From Noviherbaspirillum sedimenti (GTDB lineage Bacteria; Pseudomonadota; Gammaproteobacteria; Burkholderiales; Burkholderiaceae_D), in the NCBI RefSeq assembly GCF_003590835.1, contig NZ_QYUQ01000002.1:2542001-2606000 (forward strand): a stretch of 64,000 bases of DNA, given 5' to 3'. The notes under the pieces were generated by a model. It was not told the origin of the DNA. It was given only the letters and a program-made list of their open reading frames with translations, and did no database searches. Numbering within the stretch: position 1 is the first letter of the stretch; the number at the start of each line of letters is the position of its first letter. Positions 44,675 to 56,844 of the stretch are shown in pieces. The position numbers were made by a program, and so were the translations under genes.

Positions 44675-45273
44675 GCGTCGAAGGCGAACGTGCTCTGCAG
44701 GGCGTTATGGTTCTTGATGTCGAGGTCGATGCCGAGGGCGGCATTCCTGGATCGATAGGTTGGCGCCTTGCCGACAAATACCGGCGCCCCCGGCACCGTC
44801 GAGAACACGGTGTCGGCAAGCGTGGTCGGGCCGCCGCTCGGGCCGAGATACGGCTCGAGTTCGGCATAATAATTCTTGCCAATCTCGAGTTCGCCCTTGC
44901 CCCCGACCACGGTGAATCTGATCGGCGCGCGCTCCACCGAGACGACCTGACCGATGAGCTTGGCAAGCTCGGCAACCGGCCCGCCGGCCTGGCCGGTATA
45001 GACTTTCAGCAGAGCCTCTTCCTGCGCCTTGGATGCCTGGTCGTCGACGTAGATCGCGGCAGTCCAGTTGCCTTGCAGGATATTACCGGGCACATGGGCC
45101 ACGGCCGCGATGGTGTTGCCACTCACATCGACGCCGTCGACTGCCCCCTTGTCTATGCGCCAGGCGATGATGGTGTCGCAGGTGCCGTTGTCAGGATCTT
45201 CGCCGATCCAGCAAGGGCACAGCACCTTGCAATTGCAAACCTCGAGCAGACGGCCTTCCAGGTGATAGCTCAT
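44671..45273 (-). CDS. DUF1326 protein
   Basis: 200 residues, soluble. The N-terminal MSYHLEGRLLEVCNCKVLCPCW (CxC...CPC) is the DUF1326 hallmark, suggesting metal or cluster binding. The rest includes GNWTAAIYVDDQASKAQEEALLKVYTGQAGGPVAELAKLIG. Function unknown. Good ribosome site GGAGG seven bases before ATG 45273. First gene of a three-gene set with DUF2182 and the broken EamA transporter. Confidence 0.9.
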   Translation of the reverse strand: MSYHLEGRLLEVCNCKVLCPCWIGEDPDNGTCDTIIAWRIDKGAVDGVDVSGNTIAAVAHVPGNILQGNWTAAIYVDDQASKAQEEALLKVYTGQAGGPVAELAKLIGQVVSVERAPIRFTVVGGKGELEIGKNYYAELEPYLGPSGGPTTLADTVFSTVPGAPVFVGKAPTYRSRNAALGIDLDIKNHNALQSTFAFDA

Positions 45274-45453
45274 ACGAACCTCCGATGAAACCGCGCGAAC
45301 ACGACCGCGATCGATTCAATATGTACCGGCACCCGGCGAGTGGCAACCGGCACACGCCCGGCAGGAGGCAGGCATTTGACGCAAGTCAAACAGGAAGCGG
45401 TCGCCGCAGGCGTTGGCATGATGGCATGGATCAGCGATTGCGACGCCGAATGC

Positions 45454-45481
45454 AAAACGGTCTGCCGCGGCAGACCGTTTT
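45454..45481. terminator. Bidirectional terminator near the PEP-CTERM gene
   Basis: AAAACGGTCTGCCG directly followed by its reverse complement CGGCAGACCGTTTT: a perfect 28-base palindrome with T-runs outward. It lies 22 bases after the PEP-CTERM stop and upstream of the DUF1326 operon, insulating the two. Confidence 0.9.
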
Positions 45482-45503
45482 GTTACTGCCTGGCGCGACA
45501 GGC

Positions 45504-46103
45504 TCAGGCAGCGCTGTTCTTGCGACGCATTGCGGCAAGTCCAGCCAGACCGAGGCCGAACAAGGCCAGTGAAATTGGCTCCGGCACATCATTCTGGCCA
45601 CCGGCAACCGTGTACAGGTTATCGAAAATCACCCAGTCGCCGAAACCATTCAGGGTCACGCGGCTGATACCGGCGCTGTTGGCAATACCAAAAAACATCG
45701 GACTGCAGCAGGCAGGCGAAGTAGTAATGCTTTCAAGAACATTATTGGCTGCGTCATAGGCGGTATAGACCCAGGAATTATTGACGGCACCGCCCCAGAT
45801 ACCGAATGCCGAAACGGCATTCGAAAACACCAGGTCAAAGCTGAGCGGCGAGCTGCTGCTGTTGTTTAAAGTCTTGCCGCCAATACCATAGGACGAGGCA
45901 TAGGAAGAGTCGATCGACATCGGCGAGCCATTGCCAACGATGGTCACGCCCGGCAGTGCGAGTGAGGCATAATCGCCGTCGGCAGCCGAATCAAAAGTTT
46001 CGATAGTGGCGCCGGCCAGTGCGGCATCAGCGGTGGAAGTGATGAGCGCAGCATTGGCTGAACCAGCCAACAAAAACATCAGCAAAGCAAAAAGTCGTTT
46101 CAT
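45504..46103 (-). CDS. PEP-CTERM sorting-domain protein
   Basis: 199 residues. Signal peptide MKRLFALLMFLLAGSANA; Ser/Ala/Asn-rich low-complexity body; C-terminal VPEPISLALFGLGLAGLAAMRRK, the PEP-CTERM motif plus helix plus basic tail. Proteins of this class are cleaved and handled by an exosortase (EpsH/XrtA), which is not in the window, and are usually linked to exopolysaccharide matrix. AAGGAA precedes the ATG. Confidence 0.93.
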   Translation of the reverse strand: MKRLFALLMFLLAGSANAALITSTADAALAGATIETFDSAADGDYASLALPGVTIVGNGSPMSIDSSYASSYGIGGKTLNNSSSSPLSFDLVFSNAVSAFGIWGGAVNNSWVYTAYDAANNVLESITTSPACCSPMFFGIANSAGISRVTLNGFGDWVIFDNLYTVAGGQNDVPEPISLALFGLGLAGLAAMRRKNSAA

Positions 46104-46241
46104 TTCTTATTCCTTGGGGACAAATGGATTAAAAGACCAACCTTTGCCCTTAAAGCAATACATATGCCACCAGCATAAGTCATTGTTTATATTAATATTT
46201 AGCAACAAGAATGCAGCGAAATGTAAAGAAACTCGACAAAA

Positions 46242-46272
46242 CGGGGCGGTGAACGCGATGCTCACCGTCCCG
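46242..46272 (-). terminator. Terminator of the thiamine operon
   Basis: Read on the minus strand, CGGGACGGTGA and TCACCGCCCCG pair over 11 positions with one mismatch around a 9-base loop, followed by TTTT. Located 31 bases after the thiE stop. Confidence 0.85.
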
Positions 46273-46302
46273 CAAGCGTGCAGCGTGACGCGACCCCGGG
46301 CC

Positions 46303-46917
46303 CTACGCCGGAAACAGCCCGGCGAACCTGCGTGCCACAGCTTGCGGGTCGGCGGCCAGATAGATGCTGCTGATCGCCGCGACCATGTCGGCACCGGCTG
46401 CCACCAGCGGCGCGGCGTTTTCGACGGTCATGCCGCCGATGACGACGGCCGGCAGCGGCACCTCGGCATGCGAGCGGGCGATGATGTCGGTCGACGTGGT
46501 CACCGGATACTTCTTCACGCGCGAAGGATAAAAACCACCGTAGGCGACATAGCTGGCGCCGGCGGCATGGGCGGCGCGCGCCAGTTGCAAGTCGCCGTAG
46601 CAGGAGGCGCCGACAATCTTGCCCGGACCGACGACGGCACGAGCTTCTGCGACCGTGGCGTCGGTGCCGCCGACGTGAATGCCGTCGGCATCGATGGCCA
46701 GGCACAGGTCGACGAAATCATTGATGACCAGCGGACGCTGATAGCTGCGGCACAGCGACAACAGGCATTCAGCCTGTTCGCGCCGCAGGCCGGCGTCGGC
46801 CGTCTTGTGGCGGTACTGCACCAGCGCCGCGCCGCCCTTCAAGGCCAACTCGGTGATTTCCAGTAATTTTTGCGTGTCATCCCAGTCCGGGGTGACGAGA
46901 TACAAACCCTTCATCAT
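46303..46917 (-). CDS. thiE: Thiamine-phosphate synthase
   Basis: 204 residues, TIM barrel. Joins HMP pyrophosphate and thiazole phosphate to thiamine phosphate. ALVQYRHKTADAG, VINDFVDLCLAIDADGIHVGGTDAT, VGASCYGDLQLARAAHAAGASYVAYGGFYPSRVKK and VVIGGMTVENAAPLVAAGADMVAAISSIY are the substrate-binding segments. The ATG at 46917 overlaps the thiD stop (ATGA). Last gene of the thi operon. Confidence 0.96.
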   Translation of the reverse strand: MMKGLYLVTPDWDDTQKLLEITELALKGGAALVQYRHKTADAGLRREQAECLLSLCRSYQRPLVINDFVDLCLAIDADGIHVGGTDATVAEARAVVGPGKIVGASCYGDLQLARAAHAAGASYVAYGGFYPSRVKKYPVTTSTDIIARSHAEVPLPAVVIGGMTVENAAPLVAAGADMVAAISSIYLAADPQAVARRFAGLFPA

Positions 46918-47708
46918 GCTGCCTTCATGTAGGGGCGCGGACGGCTGGGGATCAGTTGCCCTGCTGCGATCTCGTAAGCATGCTCCAGCGCCTGGTGACA
47001 ATAAGCCTGGCCATCCTCGATCGCTTCGGCCATCGGCTTGCCGTTGGCCAGCAAGGCGGCGATCGCCGCAGCCAGGGTGCAGCCGCTACCATGGAAGGCG
47101 CCGGCCAGGCGCGGCCAGGCCCAGGAACGGAATTCGCCCGCGGTAAACCAGCGATTGACCACCTTGTCGTCATGCGCGTGGCCGCCCTTGATCAGCACGT
47201 GCTGGCAGCCCTGCGCCAGCAAGGCCTCGGCTTGCGAATCGGTGCGGCGGTCGCCGCCGGAGAGCACGGTGGCTTCCGGCAGGTTGGGCGTGACCAGGGT
47301 CGCCAGCGCCATCAACGGCGCCAGCGTGTTGGCGGCGTCGTCGAGCCCCAGAGCATCGCCGTGGCCGCTGGCCAGCACCGGATCGAGCACCACCGGCAAG
47401 TCGGGCCGGCTTTGCCGCAGTTGCTGCACGATGGCGGCGATCGCCTCGGCATTGGCGCGGTTGCCGACGATGCCGATCTTGACGGCGGCAATCTCGATTT
47501 TTTCGATCAGGACTTGCGCCTGCTGCATCAGGAGTGTGGCGGGAACCGGGTGCACCGCATACACGCGGTCATTGTCCTGCACCGTCAGTGACGTCAGCAC
47601 CGACAGCGGGTGCGCGCCCAGCGCAGCGATGGCCTGCACATCGGCCTGCATGCCGGCACCGCCGCTCGGATCAGATCCGGAGAACACCAGCACACTGGGT
47701 CGCTTCAT
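46914..47708 (-). CDS. thiD: Hydroxymethylpyrimidine/phosphomethylpyrimidine kinase
   Basis: 264 residues, ribokinase fold. Phosphorylates HMP and [32 protein letters not shown] is the N-terminal signature; [11 protein letters not shown] and the anion-hole [22 protein letters not shown] at the end with catalytic Cys/Asp region. ATG 47708 overlaps the thiG stop by four bases, so genes are translationally coupled. Confidence 0.95.
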   Translation of the reverse strand: MKRPSVLVFSGSDPSGGAGMQADVQAIAALGAHPLSVLTSLTVQDNDRVYAVHPVPATLLMQQAQVLIEKIEIAAVKIGIVGNRANAEAIAAIVQQLRQSRPDLPVVLDPVLASGHGDALGLDDAANTLAPLMALATLVTPNLPEATVLSGGDRRTDSQAEALLAQGCQHVLIKGGHAHDDKVVNRWFTAGEFRSWAWPRLAGAFHGSGCTLAAAIAALLANGKPMAEAIEDGQAYCHQALEHAYEIAAGQLIPSRPRPYMKAA

Positions 47709-48514
47709 AGAGGACGTCCTTCCATCGGTGACGAGGGTGCTGCGACAAATTTTTTCGGAATGCGGCCGGCCAGGTAAGCGGCACGGCCGGCCTCGACTGC
47801 CAGGCGCATTGCATGTGCCATGCGGATCGGATCGCGGGCGCCGGCAATGGCGGTATTCATCAGCACGCCATCGCAGCCGAGCTCCATTGCAATGGCGGCA
47901 TCCGAGGCCGTGCCGACGCCGGCATCGACCAGCACCGGCACTTTGGCACGCTCGATGATCAGCGACAGGTTCCACGGATTCAGGATCCCCATGCCCGAGC
48001 CAATCAAAGACGCCAGCGGCATGACCGCCGCGCAACCGATTTCTTCGAGCATTTTCGCCTGAATCGGATCGTCGCTGCAATATACCATCACGTCGAAACC
48101 ATCTTTTACCAGGATTTCTGCCGCTTTCAGGGTTTCCGGCATGTTCGGAAACAGGCTTTTTTCATCGCCCAGCACTTCCAGCTTGACCAGCTTGTGGCCA
48201 TTTAACAACTCGCGTGCCAGCTGCAAGGTATAGACGGCATCGGCGGCGTTGTAGCAGCCGGCCGAATTGGGCAGGATCGTGAATTCGGATGGCGGCACCG
48301 CGTCCAGCAGGCTGGGCGCATTGGGGTCCTGGCCAATGTTGACGCGGCGGATCGCCACCGTGATGATTTCGGCGCCGCTGGCCACCGTGGCCGCACGGGT
48401 TTCTTCGAGGTCGCGGTATTTGCCGCTGCCCACCAGCAGGCGCGAACGGTAAGTCTTGCCGGCGATGGTCAAGCCTTGTTCTTGCTGGATGCCGGGACAA
48501 TCAATCGGGTTCAT
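47705..48514 (-). CDS. thiG: Thiazole synthase ThiG
   Basis: 269 residues. Forms the thiazole ring from deoxyxylulose phosphate, dehydroglycine and ThiS-thiocarboxylate. Lys for the Schiff base lies in [51 protein letters not shown] and [34 protein letters not shown] are conserved. 79 bases separate it from thiS. Confidence 0.97.
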   Translation of the reverse strand: MNPIDCPGIQQEQGLTIAGKTYRSRLLVGSGKYRDLEETRAATVASGAEIITVAIRRVNIGQDPNAPSLLDAVPPSEFTILPNSAGCYNAADAVYTLQLARELLNGHKLVKLEVLGDEKSLFPNMPETLKAAEILVKDGFDVMVYCSDDPIQAKMLEEIGCAAVMPLASLIGSGMGILNPWNLSLIIERAKVPVLVDAGVGTASDAAIAMELGCDGVLMNTAIAGARDPIRMAHAMRLAVEAGRAAYLAGRIPKKFVAAPSSPMEGRPL

Positions 48515-48593
48515 TTTGTTTCCTTTGCTTTCTCTGTTCCCATGAACAAGCGATGATGCTCATAGGGCGTGCCACTTCGCCGCTTGCAAGTGC

Positions 48594-48794
48594 TTATCCA
48601 CCACCAATCGCGCGCACGATATCGACGCGGTCGCGCGGTTGCAGCACGCGCTGCGCCCACAGGTGGCGCGGCACGATTTCGCGGTTGACCGCCACCGCCA
48701 GCGACTTGTTGGCCAAGTCGAGGGCGGCGATCAGGTCCTGCACGTTCTGGTTGTCGGCGAGCGGATGCGGCGCGCCGTTCAGTTCGATTTCCAT
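48594..48794 (-). CDS. thiS: Sulfur carrier protein ThiS
   Basis: 66 residues, ubiquitin-like fold. MEIELNGAPHPLADNQNVQDLIAALDL and the C-terminal GG tail (VDIVRAIGGG), which becomes a thiocarboxylate that supplies sulfur to ThiG. The ATG at 48794 is where similarity begins; the frame is open far upstream, over thiC. 17 bases after the thiC stop. Confidence 0.93.
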   Translation of the reverse strand: MEIELNGAPHPLADNQNVQDLIAALDLANKSLAVAVNREIVPRHLWAQRVLQPRDRVDIVRAIGGG

Positions 48795-48811
48795 CTGCCT
48801 GCCCTGATCCA

Positions 48812-50776
<1,965 letters not shown>

Positions 50777-50829
50777 TCAAATCGCGAAGGAAAGGCGGAA
50801 ATATGGCAAAAAAACAATCGTTTCCGGTT

Positions 50830-50945
50830 GCTTCCCTTCGCTGGCATTACCCAGATCAGGTTCGAGGGTGTTTCTCACCCGGCCGCACAGTTAAAACAGT
50901 CAAAATCACCGTTAAAACCCTGTCATCGGCCAGGACCCCTAGCAT
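50830..50945 (-). promoter_or_regulatory. TPP riboswitch (THI element)
   Basis: On the minus strand the leader of thiC contains GGGTGAGAAACACCC, then CGAACCTGATCTGGGTAATG and CCAGCGAAGGGAAGC: the conserved TPP aptamer core. The 5' strand of P1/P2 is GCTAGGGGTCCTGGCC, with a longer AT-rich insert between. About 105 bases separate the aptamer from the thiC ATG and may hold the expression platform. It predicts repression of the whole thi operon by thiamine pyrophosphate. Confidence 0.95.
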
Positions 50946-50970
50946 GGACCAATTGCATTGGTCTCGCCGA

Positions 50971-50976
50971 ATTATA
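50971..50976 (-). promoter_or_regulatory. Probable -10 element of the thiC promoter
   Basis: Perfect TATAAT on the minus strand, about 25 bases upstream of the riboswitch 5' end, the right distance for transcription to start just before the aptamer. No strong -35 hexamer is visible. Confidence 0.5.
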
Positions 50977-51009
50977 CATCCAGCGGCGGCCATTGGGCGA
51001 TGCGTCCCT

Positions 51010-51015
51010 TATAAT
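51010..51015 (+). promoter_or_regulatory. Probable -10 element of the valS promoter
   Basis: Perfect TATAAT 30 bases before the valS ATG; would give a leader of about 20 bases. No good -35 at 16-18 bases. It is divergent from the thiC promoter 35 bases away. Confidence 0.45.
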
Positions 51016-51044
51016 GTGAGGTTTCGCAAAAGACACTTCAAATC

Positions 51045-53864
51045 ATGGAATTAGCCAAATCTTTCGAGCCCGCCGAGATTGAAAAACATTGGCGTACCGA
51101 ATGGGAACAGCGCGGCTACTATACCGCCACCACCGACGCCGGCAAACCCGCATTCAGCATCCAGTTGCCGCCGCCCAATGTGACCGGCACCCTGCACATG
51201 GGTCATGCCTTCAACCAGACGATCATGGATGGCCTGACGCGCTATTACCGCATGCGCGGCCATAACACCGCCTGGATTCCCGGCACTGACCATGCCGGCA
51301 TCGCCACGCAAATCGTGGTTGAGCGCCAGCTCGATGCGCAAAAGGTGACGCGCCATGATTTGGGCCGGGAAAAATTCCTCGAAAAAGTCTGGGAATGGAA
51401 AGAGCAATCCGGCTCGACCATCACCGGCCAGATGCGCCGCATGGGCGCCTCCACCGACTGGAGCCGCGAATACTTCACCATGGACGCCAAGATGTCCAAG
51501 GCGGTCACCGAAGTGTTCGTGCGCCTGTACGAGCAAGGCTTGATCTACCGTGGCAAACGCCTGGTGAACTGGGACCCGAAACTGCACACCGCAGTAAGCG
51601 ACCTCGAAGTGGTGTCGGAAGAAGAAGACGGCTTCATGTGGCATATCCGCTATCCGTTGGTAGGTTCGGATGGTAAAGCGGGCTCAGACTCCCTTACGGT
51701 TGCCACTACCCGTCCGGAAACGCTGCTGGGCGACGTTGCCGTGGCAGTCGACCCGACCGACGAGCGCTATATCCACCTGGTCGGCAAGTTGCTGGAGCTG
51801 CCCTTGACCGGCCGCCAGATTCCGATCATCGCCGATGAGTACGTCGACAAGGAATTCGGCACCGGTTGCGTGAAGATCACCCCGGCGCACGACTTCAACG
51901 ACTACGCCGTCGGCCAGCGCCACAACCTCGCGCAAATCAATATCTTCACACTCGACGCGAAGATCAACGAAAACGGCCCGGCCCAATACCAGGGCCTGGA
52001 CCGTTTCGAGGCGCGCAAGCAGATCGTCGCCGACCTCGATGCGCAGGGCTTGTTGGCAGAAGTGAAGCCGCACAAACTGATGGTGCCGCGCGGCGACCGC
52101 ACCGGCGTGGTGATCGAGCCGATGCTGACCGACCAGTGGTTCGTCGCCATGAGCAAGGCCGCCCCTGAGGGTACGCATTTCCCCGGCAAATCGATCGCCG
52201 AAGTGGCGCTGGAAAAAGTCGCCGACGGCGCGATCAAGTTCATTCCGGAAAACTGGACCACCACCTACAACCAGTGGCTCAATAATATCCAGGACTGGTG
52301 CATTTCGCGCCAGCTCTGGTGGGGCCACCAGATCCCGGCCTGGTACGACGAGGACGGCACGATCTACGTCGCCCGCAACGAGGAAGATGCCAAAGCCCAG
52401 GCCGGCGGCAAAGCAATCCGCCGCGACGACGATGTGCTCGATACCTGGTTCTCGTCCGCCCTGGTGCCCTTCTCCACGCTGGGCTGGCCGGAAGAAACCC
52501 CGGATTACAAGATGTTCCTGCCCTCCACCGTGCTGGTGACGGGTTTCGACATCATCTTCTTCTGGGTCGCGCGCATGGTCATGATGACCACGCATTTCAC
52601 CGGCAAGGTACCGTTCGAGAAAGTCTATGTGCACGGCCTGGTGCGCGATGCTACCGGCCAGAAAATGTCCAAGTCCAAGGGCAATACGCTGGATCCGATC
52701 GACCTGATCGATGGCATCGAACTCGACCAGCTGGTCGGCAAGCGCACCACCGGCCTGATGAATCCGAAAGATGCGGCCAAGATCGAAAAGGCCACCCGCA
52801 AGGAATTCCCGTCGGGCATCCAGGCCTATGGCACCGATGCGCTGCGCTTCACCATGGCCAGCTATGCCTCGCTGGGCCGCAACATCAACTTCGACCTGAG
52901 CCGCTGCGAAGGCTACCGCAACTTCTGCAACAAGCTGTGGAACGCCACCCGCTTCGTGCTGATGAATACCGAAGGCAAGGATTGCGGTTTCGATCCGGCT
53001 ACCTGCGGCGAAGGCGGACGCGAGTTCTCCCAGGCCGACCGCTGGATCGTGTCACTGCTGCAGCGCGTTGAAGCCGAAGTGGAAAAAGGCTTTGCCGATT
53101 ATCGCTTCGACAATATCGCTTCCAGCATTTACAAATTCATCTGGGATGAATATTGCGACTGGTACCTGGAAGTGGCGAAAGTGCAAATCCAGAACGGCAC
53201 GGAAGCGCAGCAGCGCGCTACCCGCCGCACGCTCTTGCGTGTGCTGGAAACCATCTTGCGCCTGGCCCACCCGGTGATCCCTTTCATCACCGAGCAATTG
53301 TGGCAAACGGTTGCGCCACTGGCCGGACGCACGCTCGACCCGGCCGGCGACTCCATCATGCGCCAGCCCTATCCGCAGGCCGAAGCGAAGAAAATCGACG
53401 AGCAGGCGGAAGGCTGGATGGCGCAACTGAAATCGCTGACCGATGCCTGCCGCAACCTGCGCGGCGAAATGCAACTATCGCCGGCGCTGCGCGTACCGCT
53501 GATTATCGAATCCAGCGGCGACAAGGCAGCAGCGCAGTCGTTCGCGCCCTACCTGCAAGCCCTGGCCAAGCTATCGGAAGTCCAGGTGGTCGATAGCTTG
53601 CCGCAATCGCCGGCACCGGTCTCGATCGTTGGTGACGTAAAATTAATGCTGAAAGTCGAAATCGATGTCACCGCAGAGCGTGAAAGGCTGTCTAAGGAAG
53701 TGATGCGGCTGGAAGGCGAGATTGCCAAGGTCAATGCAAAACTCGGCAATGAAAGCTTCGTTGCCAGGGCGCCAGCCCAAGTGGTGGCACAGGAAAAGGA
53801 ACGCCTGGTGAATTTCAGCGCGACCCTGGAAAAATTGCGCGAGCAATTGGTGAAGTTGCAATAA
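51045..53864 (+). CDS. valS: Valyl-tRNA synthetase
   Basis: 939 residues, class I synthetase. HIGH-type motif [17 protein letters not shown], editing domain ([34 protein letters not shown]), KMSKS motif [20 protein letters not shown], anticodon-binding domain, and a C-terminal coiled coil ([28 protein letters not shown]). Full-length. Starts just downstream of a TATAAT. Confidence 0.98.
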   Translation: MELAKSFEPAEIEKHWRTEWEQRGYYTATTDAGKPAFSIQLPPPNVTGTLHMGHAFNQTIMDGLTRYYRMRGHNTAWIPGTDHAGIATQIVVERQLDAQKVTRHDLGREKFLEKVWEWKEQSGSTITGQMRRMGASTDWSREYFTMDAKMSKAVTEVFVRLYEQGLIYRGKRLVNWDPKLHTAVSDLEVVSEEEDGFMWHIRYPLVGSDGKAGSDSLTVATTRPETLLGDVAVAVDPTDERYIHLVGKLLELPLTGRQIPIIADEYVDKEFGTGCVKITPAHDFNDYAVGQRHNLAQINIFTLDAKINENGPAQYQGLDRFEARKQIVADLDAQGLLAEVKPHKLMVPRGDRTGVVIEPMLTDQWFVAMSKAAPEGTHFPGKSIAEVALEKVADGAIKFIPENWTTTYNQWLNNIQDWCISRQLWWGHQIPAWYDEDGTIYVARNEEDAKAQAGGKAIRRDDDVLDTWFSSALVPFSTLGWPEETPDYKMFLPSTVLVTGFDIIFFWVARMVMMTTHFTGKVPFEKVYVHGLVRDATGQKMSKSKGNTLDPIDLIDGIELDQLVGKRTTGLMNPKDAAKIEKATRKEFPSGIQAYGTDALRFTMASYASLGRNINFDLSRCEGYRNFCNKLWNATRFVLMNTEGKDCGFDPATCGEGGREFSQADRWIVSLLQRVEAEVEKGFADYRFDNIASSIYKFIWDEYCDWYLEVAKVQIQNGTEAQQRATRRTLLRVLETILRLAHPVIPFITEQLWQTVAPLAGRTLDPAGDSIMRQPYPQAEAKKIDEQAEGWMAQLKSLTDACRNLRGEMQLSPALRVPLIIESSGDKAAAQSFAPYLQALAKLSEVQVVDSLPQSPAPVSIVGDVKLMLKVEIDVTAERERLSKEVMRLEGEIAKVNAKLGNESFVARAPAQVVAQEKERLVNFSATLEKLREQLVKLQ

Positions 53865-53944
53865 AGGCCGGCGCTAGACGCGTCACGATCCGCGCGCGGT
53901 CTCCGACAAGAGGACAGAATGGCATTGAAGGACGCGGATTCGCC

Positions 53945-54772
53945 GTGAAACCGATTTCCAGCCTGGCATTTTATTGTTGTGGCGTACGCATGCAGGATGC
54001 GGCCAATGCCCATCCAGTGTGCGGGGATAATTTTGCCCATCTCTTCATGTCCGAGTATGGCGTGGGCATCTACGAACTGTTCAGGGAAGAACAGAACGCC
54101 AACGCCAGCATTCTTGTACGCCATCGCATCATCGATGAACTCTTGCGGGAACAATTGCAAAAGTGCCCGGAAAGCTGCATTGTCACCATCGGCGCCGGCT
54201 TCGACAGCCGTCCTTATCGTCTCGCCGGCGGTAACTGGTTCGAACTGGATGAGCCGCCGGTGGTTTCCTGGAAAAATGAACGTCTGCCGGCCAGGGAATG
54301 TCACAATCCGCTGCAGCGCATCGCCATCGACTTTGCCAGCGAGACACTGGAAGACAAGCTCGCCGCAATCGCGCCGGCAGGCCCGGTGATCCTGGTGGTC
54401 GAAGGTGTATTCATTTATCTGTCGGAAGCGGAAATCCAGGATTTCCTTGCCGCATTCCAGCAACGATTTCCCAATCATCAAATTATCTGCGACCTTGTCA
54501 GCCGCGACATGGTGGCCAATTACGGCCGCAGCCTGCACGCGAAAATTCAGTCCCTCGGCACCCGCTTCCAGGCAGTCGCGCGTCCGGAAACCGTCTTTAC
54601 GCTCAATGGCTATTGCATCCGCGAAGGCATCTCGATCATCGAGCGGGCCGTGGATTTCGGCGTCAACAAGATCCCCAAATTGCTGCTCAACTATTTCTTC
54701 AGCGGTGAGGTCATGGGCAACGCCGTGTATGTCTTCGAACCAGCCGATCCGTACGGCGACCTGGTGATTTAA
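53945..54772 (+). CDS. Class I SAM-dependent methyltransferase, LCM/PPM1-like
   Basis: 275 residues from GTG 53945 (MKPISSLAFYCCGVRMQDA). The SAM site is CIVTIGAGFDSRPYRLAGGNWFELDEPPVV; ILVVEGVFIYLSEAEIQDFLA is the post-motif segment typical of leucine carboxyl methyltransferase/polyketide O-methyltransferase relatives. Substrate unknown. ATG 53990 (MQDAANAHP) is an alternative start. No operon partners. Confidence 0.85.
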   Translation: MKPISSLAFYCCGVRMQDAANAHPVCGDNFAHLFMSEYGVGIYELFREEQNANASILVRHRIIDELLREQLQKCPESCIVTIGAGFDSRPYRLAGGNWFELDEPPVVSWKNERLPARECHNPLQRIAIDFASETLEDKLAAIAPAGPVILVVEGVFIYLSEAEIQDFLAAFQQRFPNHQIICDLVSRDMVANYGRSLHAKIQSLGTRFQAVARPETVFTLNGYCIREGISIIERAVDFGVNKIPKLLLNYFFSGEVMGNAVYVFEPADPYGDLVI

Positions 54773-54858
54773 GACAGCAGCGTCAGTCCGCCGATGCCGG
54801 CGACGATCAAGGCAATGCAAGCCAAGACACGCCCCTTGCGTGATTCCCTCTGGGGCGC
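54771..54858 (-). pseudogene. Possible membrane-transporter C-terminal remnant
   Basis: After the hydratase stop the minus strand encodes QRESRKGRVLACIALIVAGI followed by GGLTLLS and a stop, resembling the last helix of an EamA-like or similar small transporter. No upstream part of such a gene exists. Short and uncertain. Confidence 0.3.
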
Positions 54859-55701
54859 TTATACAAACGAAATGTGCAAACCCGGCAAACTTACGCCCGA
54901 AAACGCCGTAATCCAGGTCTGCCCCGGTTTCACCGGGTACGCCTCGGCCCAGGCGCCGGTGCTGACGATTTCGCCGGCGGCCAGCGGCGGGAATTGCGCT
55001 TGCGAAGCGAGCAGGCACTGCAAGCGCTTCAGCGCAAATACCGGGCTGTGCAGCACCTCGCTGCCAAAGCCGGCGGCGCACAAGGTATAGCCGTCGCCAT
55101 CGCTGCGCGAAAGGGAAACGCTGGAGTCCGCCAATACCTGCACCAGATGATGGCGCGAGGCCTGCGACAGCGATTTCGGCTCGCCAATCAGCAAGGCGCC
55201 ATGCAAGCCGAAGGCGGCAATCGCATCGGCCACCTCGAAGTGCCAGTCGGGATAGGGACAGGTAACGATTTCCAGCCCATGCGCCATCCATTCGATGCAA
55301 TCGGCCAGGCCATCGATACTGACATGCGGCTCAGGCGCCTTGCCCAGCTTGAAGATGACCTCCGGCTGTATGCGCGGTTGCAAGGCCCCCGCCAGACTCT
55401 GGAGCCCCTGGTTGTCTTCCACATAACGCACCGTGCTATTGAATAAAGGCGACCAGGAAGGCATGCCCTCGGTTCCTACCAGGCCATCCCTGGCATGGAA
55501 TTTTCGATTGGCAAAACCCACCTTGCGCCCCACCGGAATTTCGCCTTGGGCAATACGGATATCGGCAATCGTCTTGGCAATCTCGTACGCATCGGCAATC
55601 GACAAGCCCCCCCGCGCCGACAGCGGCGACAGTTGCCTGCCTTTGGTGCGCGCCTCCAGCAATTGGAGTGCATAACGATTTGCCTGACTGGACATCAACA
55701 T
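54859..55701 (-). CDS. 2-Keto-4-pentenoate hydratase-like protein (FAH superfamily)
   Basis: 280 residues. Resembles MhpD/HpcG hydratases: GLSIADAYEIAKTIADIRIAQGEIPVGRKVGFANRK, QPRIQPEVIFKLGK (metal-binding Glu), EWMAHGLEIVTCPYPDWHF, and PLAAGEIVSTGAWAEAYPVKPGQTW. No other aromatic meta-cleavage genes are near, so the substrate is open. Two close ATGs at the start (55701, 55695). Confidence 0.85.
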   Translation of the reverse strand: MLMSSQANRYALQLLEARTKGRQLSPLSARGGLSIADAYEIAKTIADIRIAQGEIPVGRKVGFANRKFHARDGLVGTEGMPSWSPLFNSTVRYVEDNQGLQSLAGALQPRIQPEVIFKLGKAPEPHVSIDGLADCIEWMAHGLEIVTCPYPDWHFEVADAIAAFGLHGALLIGEPKSLSQASRHHLVQVLADSSVSLSRSDGDGYTLCAAGFGSEVLHSPVFALKRLQCLLASQAQFPPLAAGEIVSTGAWAEAYPVKPGQTWITAFSGVSLPGLHISFV

Positions 55702-55790
55702 GGCGTGCTCGTACTGGAAATGGTCCTCGATTGGACTCGTTCCAGCGCAAAGGATTCGATTTATTCCCGCCCGTCAAAGCGCTTGGCAGG

Positions 55791-56843
55791 CTAGCCCCAG
55801 AGGTCGCCGCTGGGGCTGGTGCGCGGCGCAGTGGCACCGAAATGCATATACGCCGCCGGCGTGGCGATGCGGCCGCGTGGCGTACGTTGCAAAAAGCCTT
55901 GCTGGATCAAATAAGGTTCCAGCACATCCTCGATGGTGTCGCGCTCTTCGCCAATCGCCGCTGCCAGATTGTCCAGGCCGACCGGGCCGCCATTGAATTT
56001 GAACAATACCGCCTCCAGCAACTTACGGTCCATCAAGTCAAAACCGACCGGATCGACATCCAGCATTTTCAGGGCGGCATCGGCTATTTCCTGCGTAATT
56101 TCTCCGGTGCCCTTGACCTCGGCATAGTCGCGCACCCGACGCAGCAAACGATTAGCGATACGCGGGGTGCCGCGGCTGCGGCGGGCGATTTCCAGTGCGC
56201 CGGCATCTTGGATCGGCGCATGCAGCAAGGCCGAACTGCGGCTGACGATGCGCGCCAGTTGCTCCGGCGTATAAAACTCCAGGCGGGCCACAATACCGAA
56301 ACGGTCGCGCAAGGGATTGGTCAGCATGCCGGCACGGGTGGTGGCGCCGACCAGGGTGAATGGCTGCAGGTCGAGCCGCACCGAGCGCGCCGCCGGGCCT
56401 TCGCCGATCATGATATCGATCTGATAATCCTCCAGCGCCGGGTAGAGGATTTCCTCCACCACAGGCGACAAACGGTGGATCTCATCGATGAACAGCACAT
56501 CGTTGGCTTCCAGATTGGTCAACAACGCCGCCAGGTCGCCGGCGCGTTCCAGCACCGGCCCTGAAGTCTGGCGCAGGTTGACGCCCATTTCGCGCGCAAT
56601 GATATGCGCCAGCGTAGTCTTGCCAAGGCCGGGCGGACCGAACAGCAAGGTATGGTCGAGCGCTTCGCGGCGCTTTCTGGCAGCGCTGATGAAGATTTCC
56701 AGCTGATCGCGGATTTTTTCCTGACCAACGTATTCATCCAGCTGCTTCGGCCGCAAGGCGCGTTCGATCGCTTCCTCGTTGGGCGATACCGGCGTTGCGG
56801 CAATGATACGTTGCTCTGAGAAATTGTCGGTCTGGATCGTCAT
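55791..56843 (-). CDS. ruvB: Holliday junction branch migration ATPase RuvB
   Basis: 350 residues, AAA+ hexameric motor. [19 protein letters not shown], Walker [17 protein letters not shown], Walker [11 protein letters not shown], sensor [19 protein letters not shown], and C-terminal winged helix ending [17 protein letters not shown]. One base after the ruvA stop, so co-translated. Confidence 0.98.
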   Translation of the reverse strand: MTIQTDNFSEQRIIAATPVSPNEEAIERALRPKQLDEYVGQEKIRDQLEIFISAARKRREALDHTLLFGPPGLGKTTLAHIIAREMGVNLRQTSGPVLERAGDLAALLTNLEANDVLFIDEIHRLSPVVEEILYPALEDYQIDIMIGEGPAARSVRLDLQPFTLVGATTRAGMLTNPLRDRFGIVARLEFYTPEQLARIVSRSSALLHAPIQDAGALEIARRSRGTPRIANRLLRRVRDYAEVKGTGEITQEIADAALKMLDVDPVGFDLMDRKLLEAVLFKFNGGPVGLDNLAAAIGEERDTIEDVLEPYLIQQGFLQRTPRGRIATPAAYMHFGATAPRTSPSGDLWG

Positions 56844-56844
56844 A

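Noticed and set aside
45340-45759. Plus-strand open frame with several Cys residues upstream of and across the PEP-CTERM gene
   Set aside because: It runs through the perfect terminator palindrome and antisense to the PEP-CTERM gene; no ribosome site or family.
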